DNA from: Chromobotia macracanthus
Lineage: Eukaryota > Chordata > Actinopteri > Cypriniformes > Botiidae
DNA length: 64,000 nt
Reading direction: 5' to 3'
Assembly (NCBI GenBank): GCA_036877525.1
Contig: JAZGTH010000009.1
Location: 2,025,001 to 2,089,000, forward strand
Part shown: positions 31,966-44,800 of the stretch, one piece after another
How the letters are laid out: every line of letters begins with the position of its first letter
Position numbering within the stretch: position 1 is the stretch's first letter
Made by a program: the position numbers and the translations under genes
The notes under the pieces: generated by a model
What the model saw: only the letters and a program-made list of their open reading frames with translations
What the model was told of the DNA's origin: nothing
The model's database searches: none

Positions 31966-32867
31966 TTAAAGCAAAAAAACATGAATTTTGTGGTTGTGTA
32001 CCAATGTTTCACCAATGATTGCTGATGGAATTAAGACATCATGCTGAGGACCAGTTTTATCAAAATCTGTATGTTTGGTGGTGATCTTTATCTTTGGAAG
32101 ATCTTAACAGAAGGATTTGGTGGAGGTGGAATATGTGTGTATTATGGGCTGTTTGATTCTATTAACTGCATGATGTAAACCTGCATGTTTATTGTGGAAG
32201 CATCATTATTGTTTTCAGTGGATGTAATTTCATGAGATGAGAGAACAGGAGAGTTTTCAGCGCTCAGTGTGTTTGTTGTGGTGTGGATGCCACATATGGA
32301 ATTGATTTAAAAAGGTCTGAAAGGGTTTCCAACACATTTTATTAATATGTTAATATATTAATATGTTTAATTTTGGAAACAAAAAGGGGAATGTGAAAAA
32401 CCTAAATAGCTGTTTGAAACGCTTGTCAAAACCTTTTGCCTCTGCAGGAGATGTGACAAACAGTCACTGGTACAAAGGATCATTGTCCGCTTTCCACCCA
32501 CTGAGTCCAGACTGTTGCTGAGCCTCGGGAATGCAGGATTCCGCAGTCTTGCACTCTTGAGCATTTCTGCTTTATCCTTTGCAGGTTTTCCAAATACAGA
32601 AGCGTAACTGAAGAAAATGTACCAAAATTAAATAAGACATTGGATCATGGTCTAAATGATTCGCCTGCCAATAAAAGCATATCATGGTGGAAAACCTTCG
32701 ATAAGAAAATGTTATTTGCCCGAGTGTCTATACTTGTTGTGAATAATATAGTTTCATTATGAGAGAAACTGTTAAGAGCTTCTTTGGATTTTTTTGTCCC
32801 TGCTTACAATCATCATATTGAGCCATTTCAGCATATTATCAAATAACATTACATTCTTTCCTGACAG
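31966..32867. other. Upstream of the first recognised cyth3 exon
   Basis: No exon is recognised. The missing first coding exon of cyth3 was looked for here on the plus strand (ATG followed by a donor in phase 1) and not found. Confidence 0.4.
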
Positions 32868-35800
32868 TTCATGATGGCGAGAGAGAGTTATCAAACGTCA
32901 AGCGAAGAAAAAAAGAGCTGCTGGATGACATCGAGGTGTGTTTTTCAAATCATGAGGAAGATCTCATTTAACATGTCCCCCGACACAATTTACATTTTCA
33001 TATGATCTACTGATTATAAGATTGTTTTGAAAAACTCTAACTAACTACAGTGTCAGTGCCATAAAATCAGTAACTACTCTTTTTATTTTGCAGCGCTTAA
33101 AGTTTGAGATCTCTGAAGTAATAACAGAGGTTGAACATTTAACATGCGTCACAGAAAAGTAAGTATTCTCACGACAATTTCTTGCCCTACAGCCGCTGTA
33201 GTTTGTGGTTGTTTTTACAGATGATCATTTGTAGTTTTTGTTAGTATTGAGACTGGGTTGTCTATCTTAAAATTGCGTTTTATGCTTCCTTTCTTTGCTA
33301 CATTACAGCAAAAGTATTCAGAGGAGCAAGCAGATAGCTGCTGGCAGGAAGAAATTTAATATGGATCCTAAAAAGGTGAGTTCCCAGCTAACAATTCTAA
33401 ACAAAACATTTCTGTAATGTTTCCAAAACGTTACAATGTTTAAACATTGTAACGTTTAAACTTTTAGACATTGTATTAACATTATTTCTTTGTTATAAGA
33501 ACATTATTCAAAAAAGTTTTAATCTGTAACATTTTTAAAACGTCTTACTAACAATTTAAGAATAACTTTTCTGTATGAGATTTATAATGTTAAAAAACCT
33601 TCTACCTCTAACGTTCTACTTCTAATTCTAATTTTTTTAATAACATTGCAAAAACTTTTAGAGAATGTTAACCAATGTTCTGATAACATTCCCTGTTAGC
33701 GGGATTGTCTGTATCGCTTTCCTGTGAAAATGTTTGCCATTGTCAGAGAAACAGTAAAACATCACAAACAAACAGTATATCATCACTTACGCTGTGGTTA
33801 GATGTTGTTTGTGTATTGTTTTGAGCCCGGGCAAACATCATGCAGTGGACACTGGTTAACATCTCACATCTCTGCAGGGAATCCAGTTTCTTCTGGAGAA
33901 TGATCTTCTGCAGCACATACCTGAGGACATCGCGCAGTTTCTCTATAAGGGAGAAGGCTTAAACAAAACGGTCATAGGAGATTATTTAGGAGAGAGGTGA
34001 GTCACATGATCACTCTCAGAGCAAAAGCAGTGTTTGTGAAAGATACACGTGCAATGACAGATAAGACAGGAAATTACTTCTCCAGCAGCCTCAATAAGTA
34101 GCATATTGCTCAGATTTATTTCAGCTTTCCGGCCCATCCTTTACACATTTATGATGCCATGAAATTTCTTGTGACATATATATATATATATACATATATC
34201 CCTCTGTGTAGTGCAGAGATATATATCTTTCTTTTACAAGAAAGATATATATCTCTGCACTACACAGAGGGATGTATAAACCTGAAGAGAAACATTTTCA
34301 ATTTAAATTGAATTATCTGATCTCAGCTGGTATAAGGAAGTATGTAGTGATAAATGGGTTTATTACTTAAGCTACTGCCCTTTGAAGACACTTGCATGTG
34401 TTTAAATAGCAAATTTTATAGACAAAAACTAAACATTGGTTTAAATGAATGTTTTTAATAAGTTAATAACGTAAGAGATGTTTATCCCTTATTGACTGTT
34501 AAATGTTGCCTGTTTTATTTGCTAGAGATGATTTCAACATTAAGGTTTTACAAGCTTTTGTGGAGCTTCATGAGTTTGCTGATCTCAACCTGGTTCAAGC
34601 TTTGAGGTTAGACGGACGTTTCCTTCATCATCCACATAAGCTTCATAACCTTCTCAACTGTGTATCTCTAAAAACTGCTGTATACACTTAATATAGCAGC
34701 ACTGAAATGATTACATGATTTCATTATTTGCATGCCAATGTTTTGTCTTTATGTTATGAAAAACAGATCCTCAAAAACATTCCACATATTTTCTTTTCAT
34801 TTCTTGACATGGAGAGCCATGATATGTCAGTAGAGTCAGTAAGTCAGAATAATTTGAAGAGTCATTTGAAGTGTCATTTCCTCCTGGCAGACAGTTTTTG
34901 TGGAGTTTCAGACTTCCAGGTGAAGCCCAGAAGATCGATCGAATGATGGAGGCGTTTGCTTCTGGATATTGCCAGTGTAACTCAGGTGTCTTTCAGTCCA
35001 CAGGTGAGACTTCTGAGTTCCACATCAACACCTTTCTTTGCCCCAAGTCTTGATTTTGAGACTTTGGGCACTTGGTTTTGAGACTTTAAGCACTTTTGGG
35101 CTTAAATCATCATTTTATTCAACCACTTTATTCAGTTCATTGTTCAATTTGGGACTGCACTGTCCTTTAAAATTCATACACTAGATGCCTGACTGCATAG
35201 TACATGATATGAGTGCATAGTGTGTAGTGTATAGTACATCATTAGGGATGCAGCTTCAGTCTTTTCTCTGTAATGCGAGTTTGAATTACTACACTCTCAG
35301 TCTCTGTGGGGAATCTGGTTCACTGAGCAGACAGCTTTATAACTGCAGGCACAAACAGTGCAGATGTTGGCAGATAAACTGTTAAAGATTGTTTAAACTG
35401 CAACAGCCAAGAAACGCACACTGAGAACACAGCACTAAAATAAGACAGAGGAATTATTATTTATTCGTAAACAGAGCACTTGAAACATTATTATTCCACG
35501 CTTGAGTATTTTTCTTTTGGCATAAAAAGATCCAGAAACATTAGCTGCCAAATAAACATATGTTGTGTGTGTTGCATCACTCCGAATCCCTTCATAATGC
35601 AGCAGTTTGGGAGGCAGCTAGAGAAAGATTAGACTGAGGACGTGGTTGCATGGTTTTAATATTGTTATCTGCATGCTTCATCTGCTCCCCAGCATTTCCC
35701 TGCAGTCTGGCTCTGTAGAGATATTTGACTGATCCAGGTTCCTCTCTCGACAGACACATGCTACATTCTCTCGTTCTCCGTCATCATGCTGAACACCAGC

Positions 35801-38189
35801 CTGCACAACCCGAATGTCAGAGACAAGCCCACAGTGGAGAGGTTCATCTCAATGAACCGGGGCATCAACGAGGGTGGAGATCTGCCTGAGGAGCTGCTCC
35901 GCGTGAGTTCCTGCTGGTGGAGCGGGTTTCCTACCATACCTATTTATAACAGCAGAGCATTTACATAACCATCCTATCCCACAGAATTTATATGAGAGCA
36001 TTAAAAACGAGCCATTCAAAATTCCTGAAGATGATGGGAATGATCTTACTCATACATTCTTCAATCCTGACAGAGAGGGATGGCTGCTAAAACTAGGTCT
36101 GTCTGTCTGTCTGTTTGTCTATAATCTATTTTCCTACCCACCCATATGTTTTTCTCTTGACTACAATAAAGTGATCCCTCAATGTCCAGCGCATTTTTAA
36201 GCAAATGTCAGTTAGTGTGAAACTAATCAGTAATCTGTATTCCTCAGGGGGACGAGTGAAGACCTGGAAGAGGAGATGGTTCATTTTAACAGATAATTGT
36301 CTGTATTACTTTGAATACACAACAGTAAGTAGAACTACTGGAATCTATCCTGTGTTGGGAATTAAGATTTAATGTACATTGAAAATGTTTTAATGTGACA
36401 GACAGTAAGATATGGATAAAAACAAGAGAACATCAACTCTGGTTTGGAATTGGAACTGAACATGTAGCTAGTTTAAAACCAGACCAGCGCACAGAACACA
36501 GTCACCTCCCGCTGTGTCATCTCATCAGCACAGTGAAGAAAACAATGCAGTTTTCTCTGGTCGTGTTCCAGATTTAGACCAAGAGACAGACAGACGGCCG
36601 TTAAATGAGCCATTTTATCCCCCCCACCCCACCTCCCACATCACATGTGAAGAAATATGCTGAAGATTCAGTCCTCAGTTTAATTGCTTTATTAATAACA
36701 AACAGCTTTAAATGGTGATTCTGAGATCACGCGTGTATTCACAGGACAAAGAGCCTCGAGGGATCATTCCATTAGAGAATCTCAGTATAAGAGAGGTGGA
36801 GGAGCTGAGAAAACCTGTAAGTTCAGTATGAGCTTTACATCATTTTATTATTATTAATGTCCACATTTATCAGACAACCTAAATTAGCAACCTAAAATAA
36901 ACTAGGTACATGTATTTACCATTTAATGCATTAACCAACAGCACTACACTCTACCTGTTAAACTACAGTGTCAACTAACAGCTGACGTGACTTTCTTTGC
37001 TTCTAAACAAAAATTTAGCAAGAACACCCAGAGGTAAACTGATGACTGAATGAAAGAGAACATATTTTTTGGTGTCATCAGCAACAAAGCCACAGATGGA
37101 TTGATTTTGGAGTTATGAGTGTTGCCATGGAAACATGGATTTCACTGTACTACGTTGTACTGTAATGACTGTAATTCCAACACAACATGAGCTTGCTCAA
37201 GTATCCGGCTAAACTATTGTGAGTCTTATATTCAGTGTCCAGAAGTTTCTCACTGGTGAAGTGATGCAGTAAATGTGACTGTCATACTTTTTCAGAATTG
37301 TTTTGAGCTCTACAGCCTCAGTCACAACGGGCAGATAATTAAAGCATGTAAGACAGAGGCTGATGGGAAGGTGGTGGAGGGCAACCACATGGTGTACAGA
37401 ATATCAGCACCCACTCCGGAGGAGAAGGAAGAGTGGATTAAATCTATCAGGTAAGTCCATACGGTTCCTTATATAATGACAAACGTGTTCTCAATGATTG
37501 TCAGAGATGATGTTGACTCATATGGCGAGTGTTGATATGAACCCTAGATGGGGTTCTATGACATTGTAAAAAACTATGTAGGCATCTAGTTAACACACGT
37601 TCTCTGACTCCAGCTGAAATATCGTCAGTCTGATCTGTGGTCAGTGTTTGTGCTGTATAAGCTGCCTCAGCATGTTCTATGCAACTACTGGCAACTATGG
37701 GTCACCCACACCTGAAATTATAGTACAGTTCCCAGCTAACGGGGAATGTTCTCAGAACGTTGGCTAACGTTCTCTCAGTTATCAAAAAACATTTTTGTTG
37801 TTTTTATTGTTATATATCACATATCAAAAATGTTATTCTTAGATTGTCAATGGAACGTTTTAGAAACATTACAGAATGAAAAAAGTTTAAATAGCATTTG
37901 TATAACCAAGCAATAACGTTAATACAACATCTAAAAAACTGAATGTTTTGAACGTTCAGAGAACAATAAAAATAACAATTTTAATGTTTTTGTCACTTCA
38001 ATGGATGTTAATGGAAATGTTCTTACAATCAAAAATTGTTAGCTGGGTAACTGTTTATTTACAGGGATTTATAATCCCATTATTGCAGTTTATTGTCACT
38101 GCTGTTGTCTGTACAGGGCGAGCATCAGCAATGACCCGTTCTATGACATGCTGGCTACCAGAAAACGGAGAGTGGCTGCTAAAAAATGA
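32868..38189 (+). CDS. cyth3: Cytohesin-3-like Arf guanine-exchange factor (5' incomplete)
   Basis: Cytohesins are recruited to the membrane by PIP3 and activate Arf6/Arf1. Exons: 32868-32935, 33094-33158, 33309-33375, 33878-33996, 34526-34606, 34891-35003, 35754-35902, 35985-36096, 36248-36324, 36745-36816, 37296-37450, 38117-38189; they join in frame to 382 codons plus the stop (human CYTH3 about 400). The order is coiled coil (RRKKELLDDIERLKFEI), Sec7 domain with the catalytic Glu in FLYKGEGLNKTVIGDYLGE, PH domain (GWLLKLGGRVKTWKRRW) and basic tail. The tail DPFYDMLATRKRR and the neighbours usp42 and eif2ak1 point to CYTH3 rather than CYTH1/2/4. The first exon begins in phase 1 (TT completes a codon), so the start codon lies on an unseen upstream exon. 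The PH linker is the diglycine form. Confidence 0.93.
33383..33703. mobile_element. MITE with cccagctaac/gttagcggg termini, copy 1
   Basis: Starts cccagctaacaatt and ends gttagcggg, about 321 bases, with an interior rich in aacgtt and aacatt motifs. A second copy of almost the same length lies at 37731-38047 in the same gene. No coding content. Confidence 0.65.
34198..34273. repeat. Perfect 36-bp inverted repeat (hairpin)
   Basis: Left arm 34198-34233 begins atccctctgtgtagtgcaga and the right arm 34238-34273 is its exact reverse complement, separated by the 4-base loop ttac. A (TA)n tract precedes it at 34177-34197. It lies in a cyth3 intron. Confidence 0.9.
36858..36972 (-). mobile_element. 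Degenerate SINE, minus
   Basis: The plus strand reads cacatttatcagacaac ... ccaacagcactacactctac, resembling the reverse complement of the HE1-type SINE with many changes. Confidence 0.35.
37731..38047. mobile_element. MITE with cccagctaac/gttagctggg termini, copy 2
   Basis: Starts cccagctaacggggaatg and ends aattgttagctggg, a clear terminal inverted repeat, 317 bases, in the last cyth3 intron. Interior matches the style of copy 1 at 33383-33703. Confidence 0.75.
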
Positions 38190-39660
38190 GAGCTGAAGTC
38201 TAGACTTGGGTTGTAATGATCACCCTTCAGATGACAGACAAGAACTGAAGAGCAACATTTAAACTTGTGGCATCTGTGTAAAGCGTGTGCTGTGAAGATA
38301 TTTCTCTCCATTGACAAACAGTGAGAATGTAAAAGTGTGGCTCCAGTGTAGTGAGCAGCGCCCCTGCTGCCTACAGCAGGACCTTTACTGTCCTGCGAAA
38401 ACATGTTTCCACAGTCACAAACGTTTAGTTATGTGGGATTTTCTCAGTTAAAGTACAGATTTAAGCAGTTTTCTGCTTATATCATATATTCATGTTCTGT
38501 TTCTAAAGGTTTAAATACAGCTTTCAGTGCTACGGTTTAATGCATTAATTCCATTAAGTGTTTTGTGTTAATTTTCTCATTGTCTTTTAAATCAGCAGGA
38601 CTGACATTAAATCAAACACAGAAAAAACTTGTATATCCTATTTATTTGTTTCAAGGTTGTTAATAGTATTATGAAATATACTGGAAAACAATTATGCGTT
38701 CTCAAAGATAATACAGATAATATAAACTCCCTCGTTCATTTTATTTCAAATGTTACTGATCTTTAAACATTTGTTGCATTTATGTCATACGGTAACTATA
38801 ACTTTTGTTGTTGAATAACACACATGATGATGGACATGGCATATGTCCTTCTGCTGACATTTTTTCAGCAGTTAATGGATCTAAAAGAGCTTGTTTAATA
38901 GCGAAAACAGCTGAGAGCTCTAAACTGAGGTCTGTAAAATCATTTTGTTGTGGTTTAGTTCAGTCTGAATGTTGAATGGGGTCTAGAATTAATTTTTAGA
39001 AATGAACAATATAGTATTTAACAGTCTGTAAAACTGGACTTATAATAAATGTTAGTAATAACATTAACTGTTACTAATTGTTTTGACAAGTTCATTGTAT
39101 CAGAATTTGAGGCTTTTTTACAAATGTAATTTTCTGCTTCCCTTAAATTTTACTACCTTATTAATGGCATAAGTTATAAACAAAAATAAAAAAGGCTTTT
39201 CTAGCAGACGGAAATATGAAAAATTCACTGTCATTGTCTCATGTTACAGATAATAAGGCATCTTAACGTGAAATGGGATGAAAGAAATGAATTTTCACTT
39301 GCGCGATTTATTGCTCCATTCCTGCTTTCACTTCCATTAACACGAGATGCTTCATAACAGGGTGAAAGAACTGAAGCTCTCCACCAAGCACTGCCACAAA
39401 CAGTCATTTATAAGTCAGTTTCCTGATGCATGTTCTCTTACTAAAACTGCTGACAGCTCAATAACCAGTCCCCACATTTCCACATGAAGGGTCCCTTCTC
39501 CCTGAGGTCCTCCTCACACACTTGTACTATAACAACCTTTACTTGCGTTTTTGTTTATGGAACCCATGTTGTCCATGTTGTTAGCAATAAGATTACGTTT
39601 CACATTTGCAGTAGCTTTGCAAATACTGTACACTCTAATTAAATAAAGCGATTTGCACAC
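38190..39660 (+). other. cyth3: cyth3 3'UTR
   Basis: Non-coding AT-rich sequence after the cyth3 stop. A canonical AATAAA at 39642-39647 could end the transcript near 39660; an earlier AATAAA occurs near 39047. The end is inferred from signals only. Confidence 0.5.
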
Positions 39661-41866
39661 TTAGCTGTAAGCTTCCTTCTTGAAATGCACTAGACAAAAA
39701 TGTGAACAAACATCTTTAAATAAAACGTTAATTTCAATTTGGTTTTGAGAGGTGAGTTCAGGATTAGGATTATTTTTAATCATTGTCTGTTTGCAGTGTT
39801 TAAGCAATGTAACCTTACTTAAGCCATCTTGCAGTTACATGCTTTTTTTTTAAACAAAACTGAAGGCTGAACAAAACATTTTACATACAAAACAGAAATC
39901 TCAAGTCATTCTTTATATGTAAAAATGAAACCGCACTCTTTACAAAACCAAACGCTTCCCGTCATCAAATACACATCCATTCACTCCAACACACTGATGT
40001 AAACACAGTGAGAGAAATTGTTACAATTTCTGACATTAAGGCTGTTTCCTCTCACTCAACATATTGTACACTGTATACATTTACTTTGACATGCTACAGT
40101 AAAATGAATGCGTGGAATATAACCGTTTTTGTCCTTTTAGTTGAGAAAACAAAAACATTGACAAATGTCCCGAGAACGTTATGAGTGGCTTTACAGAACG
40201 TGTCTAATGAATTCCTGATACAGGACCAAAAACAAACAACTGATAGTACAGTTCAACTAAAATTCACAGTATTATCATCGACTAAAATTAAAGTGGATTC
40301 AATAAAACTAAACATCGACAATTAAAATGAAAAGAGATGCAGTGAGCTTGCATTCTTGAGAGGTTTGAGTTATGAATTTCAGAAAGACGGAATAATACAG
40401 TGCGATGCTGAAAAGAGGTACAAGACACAGCAAAGCAAGTATCTGAAGTCCTCAAGTGTGTCCAGGTTAACTGATGTAAGTGCACATGTAGCAGTGGGGA
40501 AAGTCTGCTCCGTTGAGACACTTCTCTCAACCAATACGTGAAAACGATGACATCATAACTCCAGCGGACCAGCAGTCCTTCTCTGCTGATGCAGCATATA
40601 AATGTTCTTCTCTTTCCCGGGTTCGAATCCTTAAAGGGGGAACACGTCTCATCTTCACAAAGTGAGAAAATCCTGAGTCTGTGTCTGAGCAGCAAATCTG
40701 ATGTTAAGCTCCAGGCTTCTGTTTAATCACATATATTACTTTTATATAGAATATAGAATGATCAAAGTTCATATCTGTACAGTGTCCTATAAAATACATA
40801 ACCTTAAAAATAAACAGAACAGGGAAAAAACTGAAATTGTAACATTGTGTGGTAAAAACTGCGTTCTAAGTATTAAGCACCATGTCAGGAACTCTGCGGC
40901 TGTACATGTCGTCTTTCACACGCAGATTCTTAAAGGAAACAGAGAGGCCATGAGAGCACAATTAAAGCCGAGATTATCTGGTACAACAGACACAAATTCC
41001 TACGTTTTTGACAAGATTTCTTACCTTACGTATGAGAAATCACTTTGTCTTTAGTGAGGATTTGTGACTTCCTGTAAAAAGCAGGTCAGTCAGAGCAGTG
41101 CAACTATAACAAGTATTTTAAATTTCAGACAACAACCTAGGTACCATTTTATACCTGTGAGGTAATAAAGGCTAAATACCTTGGTCATATACACATATAT
41201 CAGCTAGAGTAGGAGAAATGCAAGATTTTTATCCATAATCTATTAGATCTTAAGCTATGTGTCTTCATAAGAAAACATCTGGTAAAATGAAGCTGATCTT
41301 TTGAGTTCACTCACTTCGACATCTGCAGGGATTGTGTGGTGGACACCATCCGCATCTCCATTTCTCTGTGAGAGCGTCTTTGTGCTGTGTGTTTGTATTT
41401 CACATCTTTCTGCAGCCCAGCATGACAGAGATCAGCTTCACTTCCATTGTAACAATTCAAGTCATTTGCTGGAACACAGAACATGTCTTACCACTCCACC
41501 CAAAGAACATCACTGTATTAACACAACATGATCAGTGTCACTCCATGTTGATATCAGAGATATCAAAGGTGTTCGTTCTGATGCCTTCTGTATGTTTGGC
41601 TTTCTACACATTTTTGATTTATGGTCTTTTCATTTAAATCTTCATCTTTGAGCAGAAGTGATTGATATGAGTAGGTGGTCCTTTCGCTTCTGTTCATTAG
41701 AGTTAACACAAATGTGACCTGCTCACATACATCCCAACTACAAATGAAAATATTCACAAACTGGACTCATCATCTGAAGCATGTCAGGTGTGAATGGGGC
41801 TATAAAGTCTTCACTTCAGATCGTGTACCTTTGTGTCTGTTGAGCTGTTGCTGGTCCTCCATACGA
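39661..41866. other. Convergent 3' region between cyth3 and usp42
   Basis: Both genes point into this stretch, so it should contain the usp42 3'UTR on the minus strand. I found no convincing minus-strand AATAAA, and the small open frames here carry no motif. Sequence is AT-rich and mostly unique-looking. Confidence 0.4.
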
Positions 41867-44800
41867 TCATCTCGACTGACATTGTGAAGAGACTCTGACG
41901 TGTGAAGGTGATCCTCTTTCTGCTCCGTTTCTCGATCTCGACTCATGTTCGTCTTGTCTCTGACTGGAATAAAGCTTCTCCTCGTCCCACCTCTTCTTTT
42001 TCTTTTTCTTCTTCTTCTTCTTATGTCTCCTGGAGCTGCTGTCTTCATTTATCTCTGACGGGTCTTTCTCTGAGTGTCTACAGGTCACCGTGATCAGTTA
42101 GGCTTCTGGTAATTTTTTACGTGTCACACACACATACTTAAACACAAGCTTCACGTAAAGTAAAATTCATCACTGCTAATGGACTGAAAGTCATACAGAC
42201 AGCATGTCAATGTCGTGTTTCAATTCTGAGATGAGCTACAGTGTCAGCACTGGCTCATTTCAGGCTCACTGTAAAGAACTATTAAGTGTAAAACTTTACA
42301 GTGAAATCATAGTTATGCATTTAACATACACGTATTACTATTGAACCACAACACTAAAAAATGTATTTCCAAAAAGATTTACATAAATTACATCTTGTGT
42401 GTAACTATGTAAATGACAGTTTCCTACAGAACTTTTCCAACATCACATGGCAGTAACTGTTCTGATGGATTCAGCTAATTTGCTTTTTTGACTAATTCTT
42501 TAAAAACGGCACATACAATTCAATTTGAGTTACTACCATGGTCACGCATGTTTATTTCACATTCTGCCCAAGCAGGAGAAAAGGTAAATTGTATCTAATC
42601 TTATCTCACACACAATCAGTCTGATAAAATATTTATTTTGCTGTGTATGACTGATTAAACAGTAGTGCAGGAAACAAATGTCACAGAAATCACTGTCACA
42701 CCTTTAACAATACTAGCAGATATGGATCACAAATTTAAACTGACAGCATCAGGCTCTTTCTAAACACATGTCTCACTCATTTTCTCACCTGTGTTTGTCT
42801 TTGTTCTTCTTCTTGGTTTTTTTAGCCCGGCACTCATCGGAGCTCTCTTTCGTGTCAGCCGACAAGCTGCGTTTCCTCTTGTGATGTTTGGGCAGTGGGC
42901 TGACAGAACGTGGAGATGAAGGTCTGACTCTTGAGATGTTCTCACTGACTGTGTGGGGCACCCTTCCACGGCCGTCATCCACCCCCTGACGGCAGTGGCT
43001 GTAGAACCCATCCCTGTTGTGATGTCTAGCAGAACGGTATGAGTCATATCCGTATCTCCTCTCTGTACTCGAACCCCGTTCCTCTCTGGTTCTCCTCTGA
43101 GAGTGGTGGTGCTCACGATGGTGGCACCTGAACCTGTCCCAGTATCGTTCTCCGTTGCGGTCTCTGTGATGATGTTCTCTGCTGGTAGAAGGTTCCCTGA
43201 TGGGATGATGCTCTCGTTCGGAGCGATAGCTATGCCCATATCGGTTCCTGTTTCTTTCATCATACTCTCTATAGTGTCTGTACCTATCCCTCTCTCGCAG
43301 GGTGGAGGAAAAGTGTGGCCGTTCTACAGGCCTATTCCGGTCTTCATCTGGTCTACCAGATCCAAACTTCCCTAAGTGTGATGGTTTGGATTCTTTACCT
43401 TCACCTTCAGTGGACCTAGGCATCTCCCTTAACCTGTGATCATCACCTGTGTGGAGGCTGTGGTTAACATGAAAGCCTGGGGTGCCAACCACTGTAAGAT
43501 CAGCATGGCTCTGAATCAGCTCAACTCTTGAGGCTGCCTGGACATGATGGTCACTGTCTGTCTTGGAGGCCAAAGAGCCGTTAGATGGAAGTGCAGACCG
43601 TAAATGTGTAGAAGACTGAGCTAAAGAGTCTGAGGGAAGTTTTATTCTTTTGCTGGAGGGTGAGGAACTCTGTTCACTGTCCTTATTTGGTGGGTTGGAG
43701 CTGCTGGATTAAAACCAGAAAACATTAATTCCAAAATTCTTAGTTTTTAGCTGAAAAATGCTGCAAAACTGTAGATACTGAACATCTCACCTCGACTCAC
43801 TGTATTCAGGTTTCAAGTCCAAACTATCAGATGGCTTAGGAATGTGAGAGGAAAGATGCGAAGTACCTGTGACCTGGAAAATGAAAACAAATTAAACAGC
43901 AGAACATGTTTAACCAACCAAAGTCTGTTACAAACAAAATTTACTTAAGTTCTTCTTTAAAGTGTACCTTATCAGTGTGATTAAAACCACTGGCTTTGTG
44001 AAAGCCATTCTGAGATTTGTGTGAAGATCCTGAGCCATTTTCACACCCATGCAGCTCTGGAAAGCCATTGGATCCATTTGTCTTTGAGGTAAACTGAGGC
44101 AGTGAGCTGGAATTGTGGGCTTGGACATCATCCTTCAGGCCACGTCCATTGGTTATCCTGGGAGCAGGATGAGGCTTAGCTGTTCTGTTCTCCAGGGCTC
44201 CAGCCTCTTGGTCAGATTCCTCAGAGGATTCCTGACTATAAGGAACCAGGAAAGCAGCTTCGGTGTGAGTTCCATTGACCTGCTTGGTCTGTGGGAAGCC
44301 TGAGGTAGTCACTGAAGTACTGGAGGATGTGGGTTGAGGGTGAGACACTGAAGATATGGAGCAGCTCGGGCTTGGCTGGGTCTGAGTAGGCCTCACAGGC
44401 TTGCCCTGACCAATGAAAAATGTCAACTTCGGCCTCTTGGAGGAGTCAGGGATGCCCAGGGGTCGAACAATTTGGTTGGACTGAGATGTGGAAGAGAAAG
44501 AGGAGGAAGATGATGATGCTGCTGAAGAGGATGAATGGGACAGACCAGAACCTATTTTGGTCACACCACAAAAGCTTCTGTTGGGCTTTGAACTATTATG
44601 ATAATCCTTTGAAGAACCGTTGCCATTGATATATGATGAGTTCTGCAAAATAGACAACAACGTTATTATAGTTAACTTGGAAAATTAGGTTTTAAAAAAA
44701 AAATCAAAACTACATTTAAAATCCTAAACTATAATAAACATGGTAGACAAAGAGTGACCAGATCCTCAGGCTAAACAGTGACAACATTTATAGAGTTTCT

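Noticed and set aside
38345..38375. CTCF-like site gcagcaggggcgct on the minus strand
   Set aside because: One G short of the core spacing, so it does not fit the consensus.
40610..40645. tRNA T-loop-like gggttcgaatcc
   Set aside because: No matching acceptor stem, D-arm or anticodon arm could be drawn around it.
42785..43263. Second long frame overlapping the Arg/Ser-rich usp42 exon
   Set aside because: Shadow of the usp42 exon in another frame; the USP42 frame is continuous through the splice junctions.
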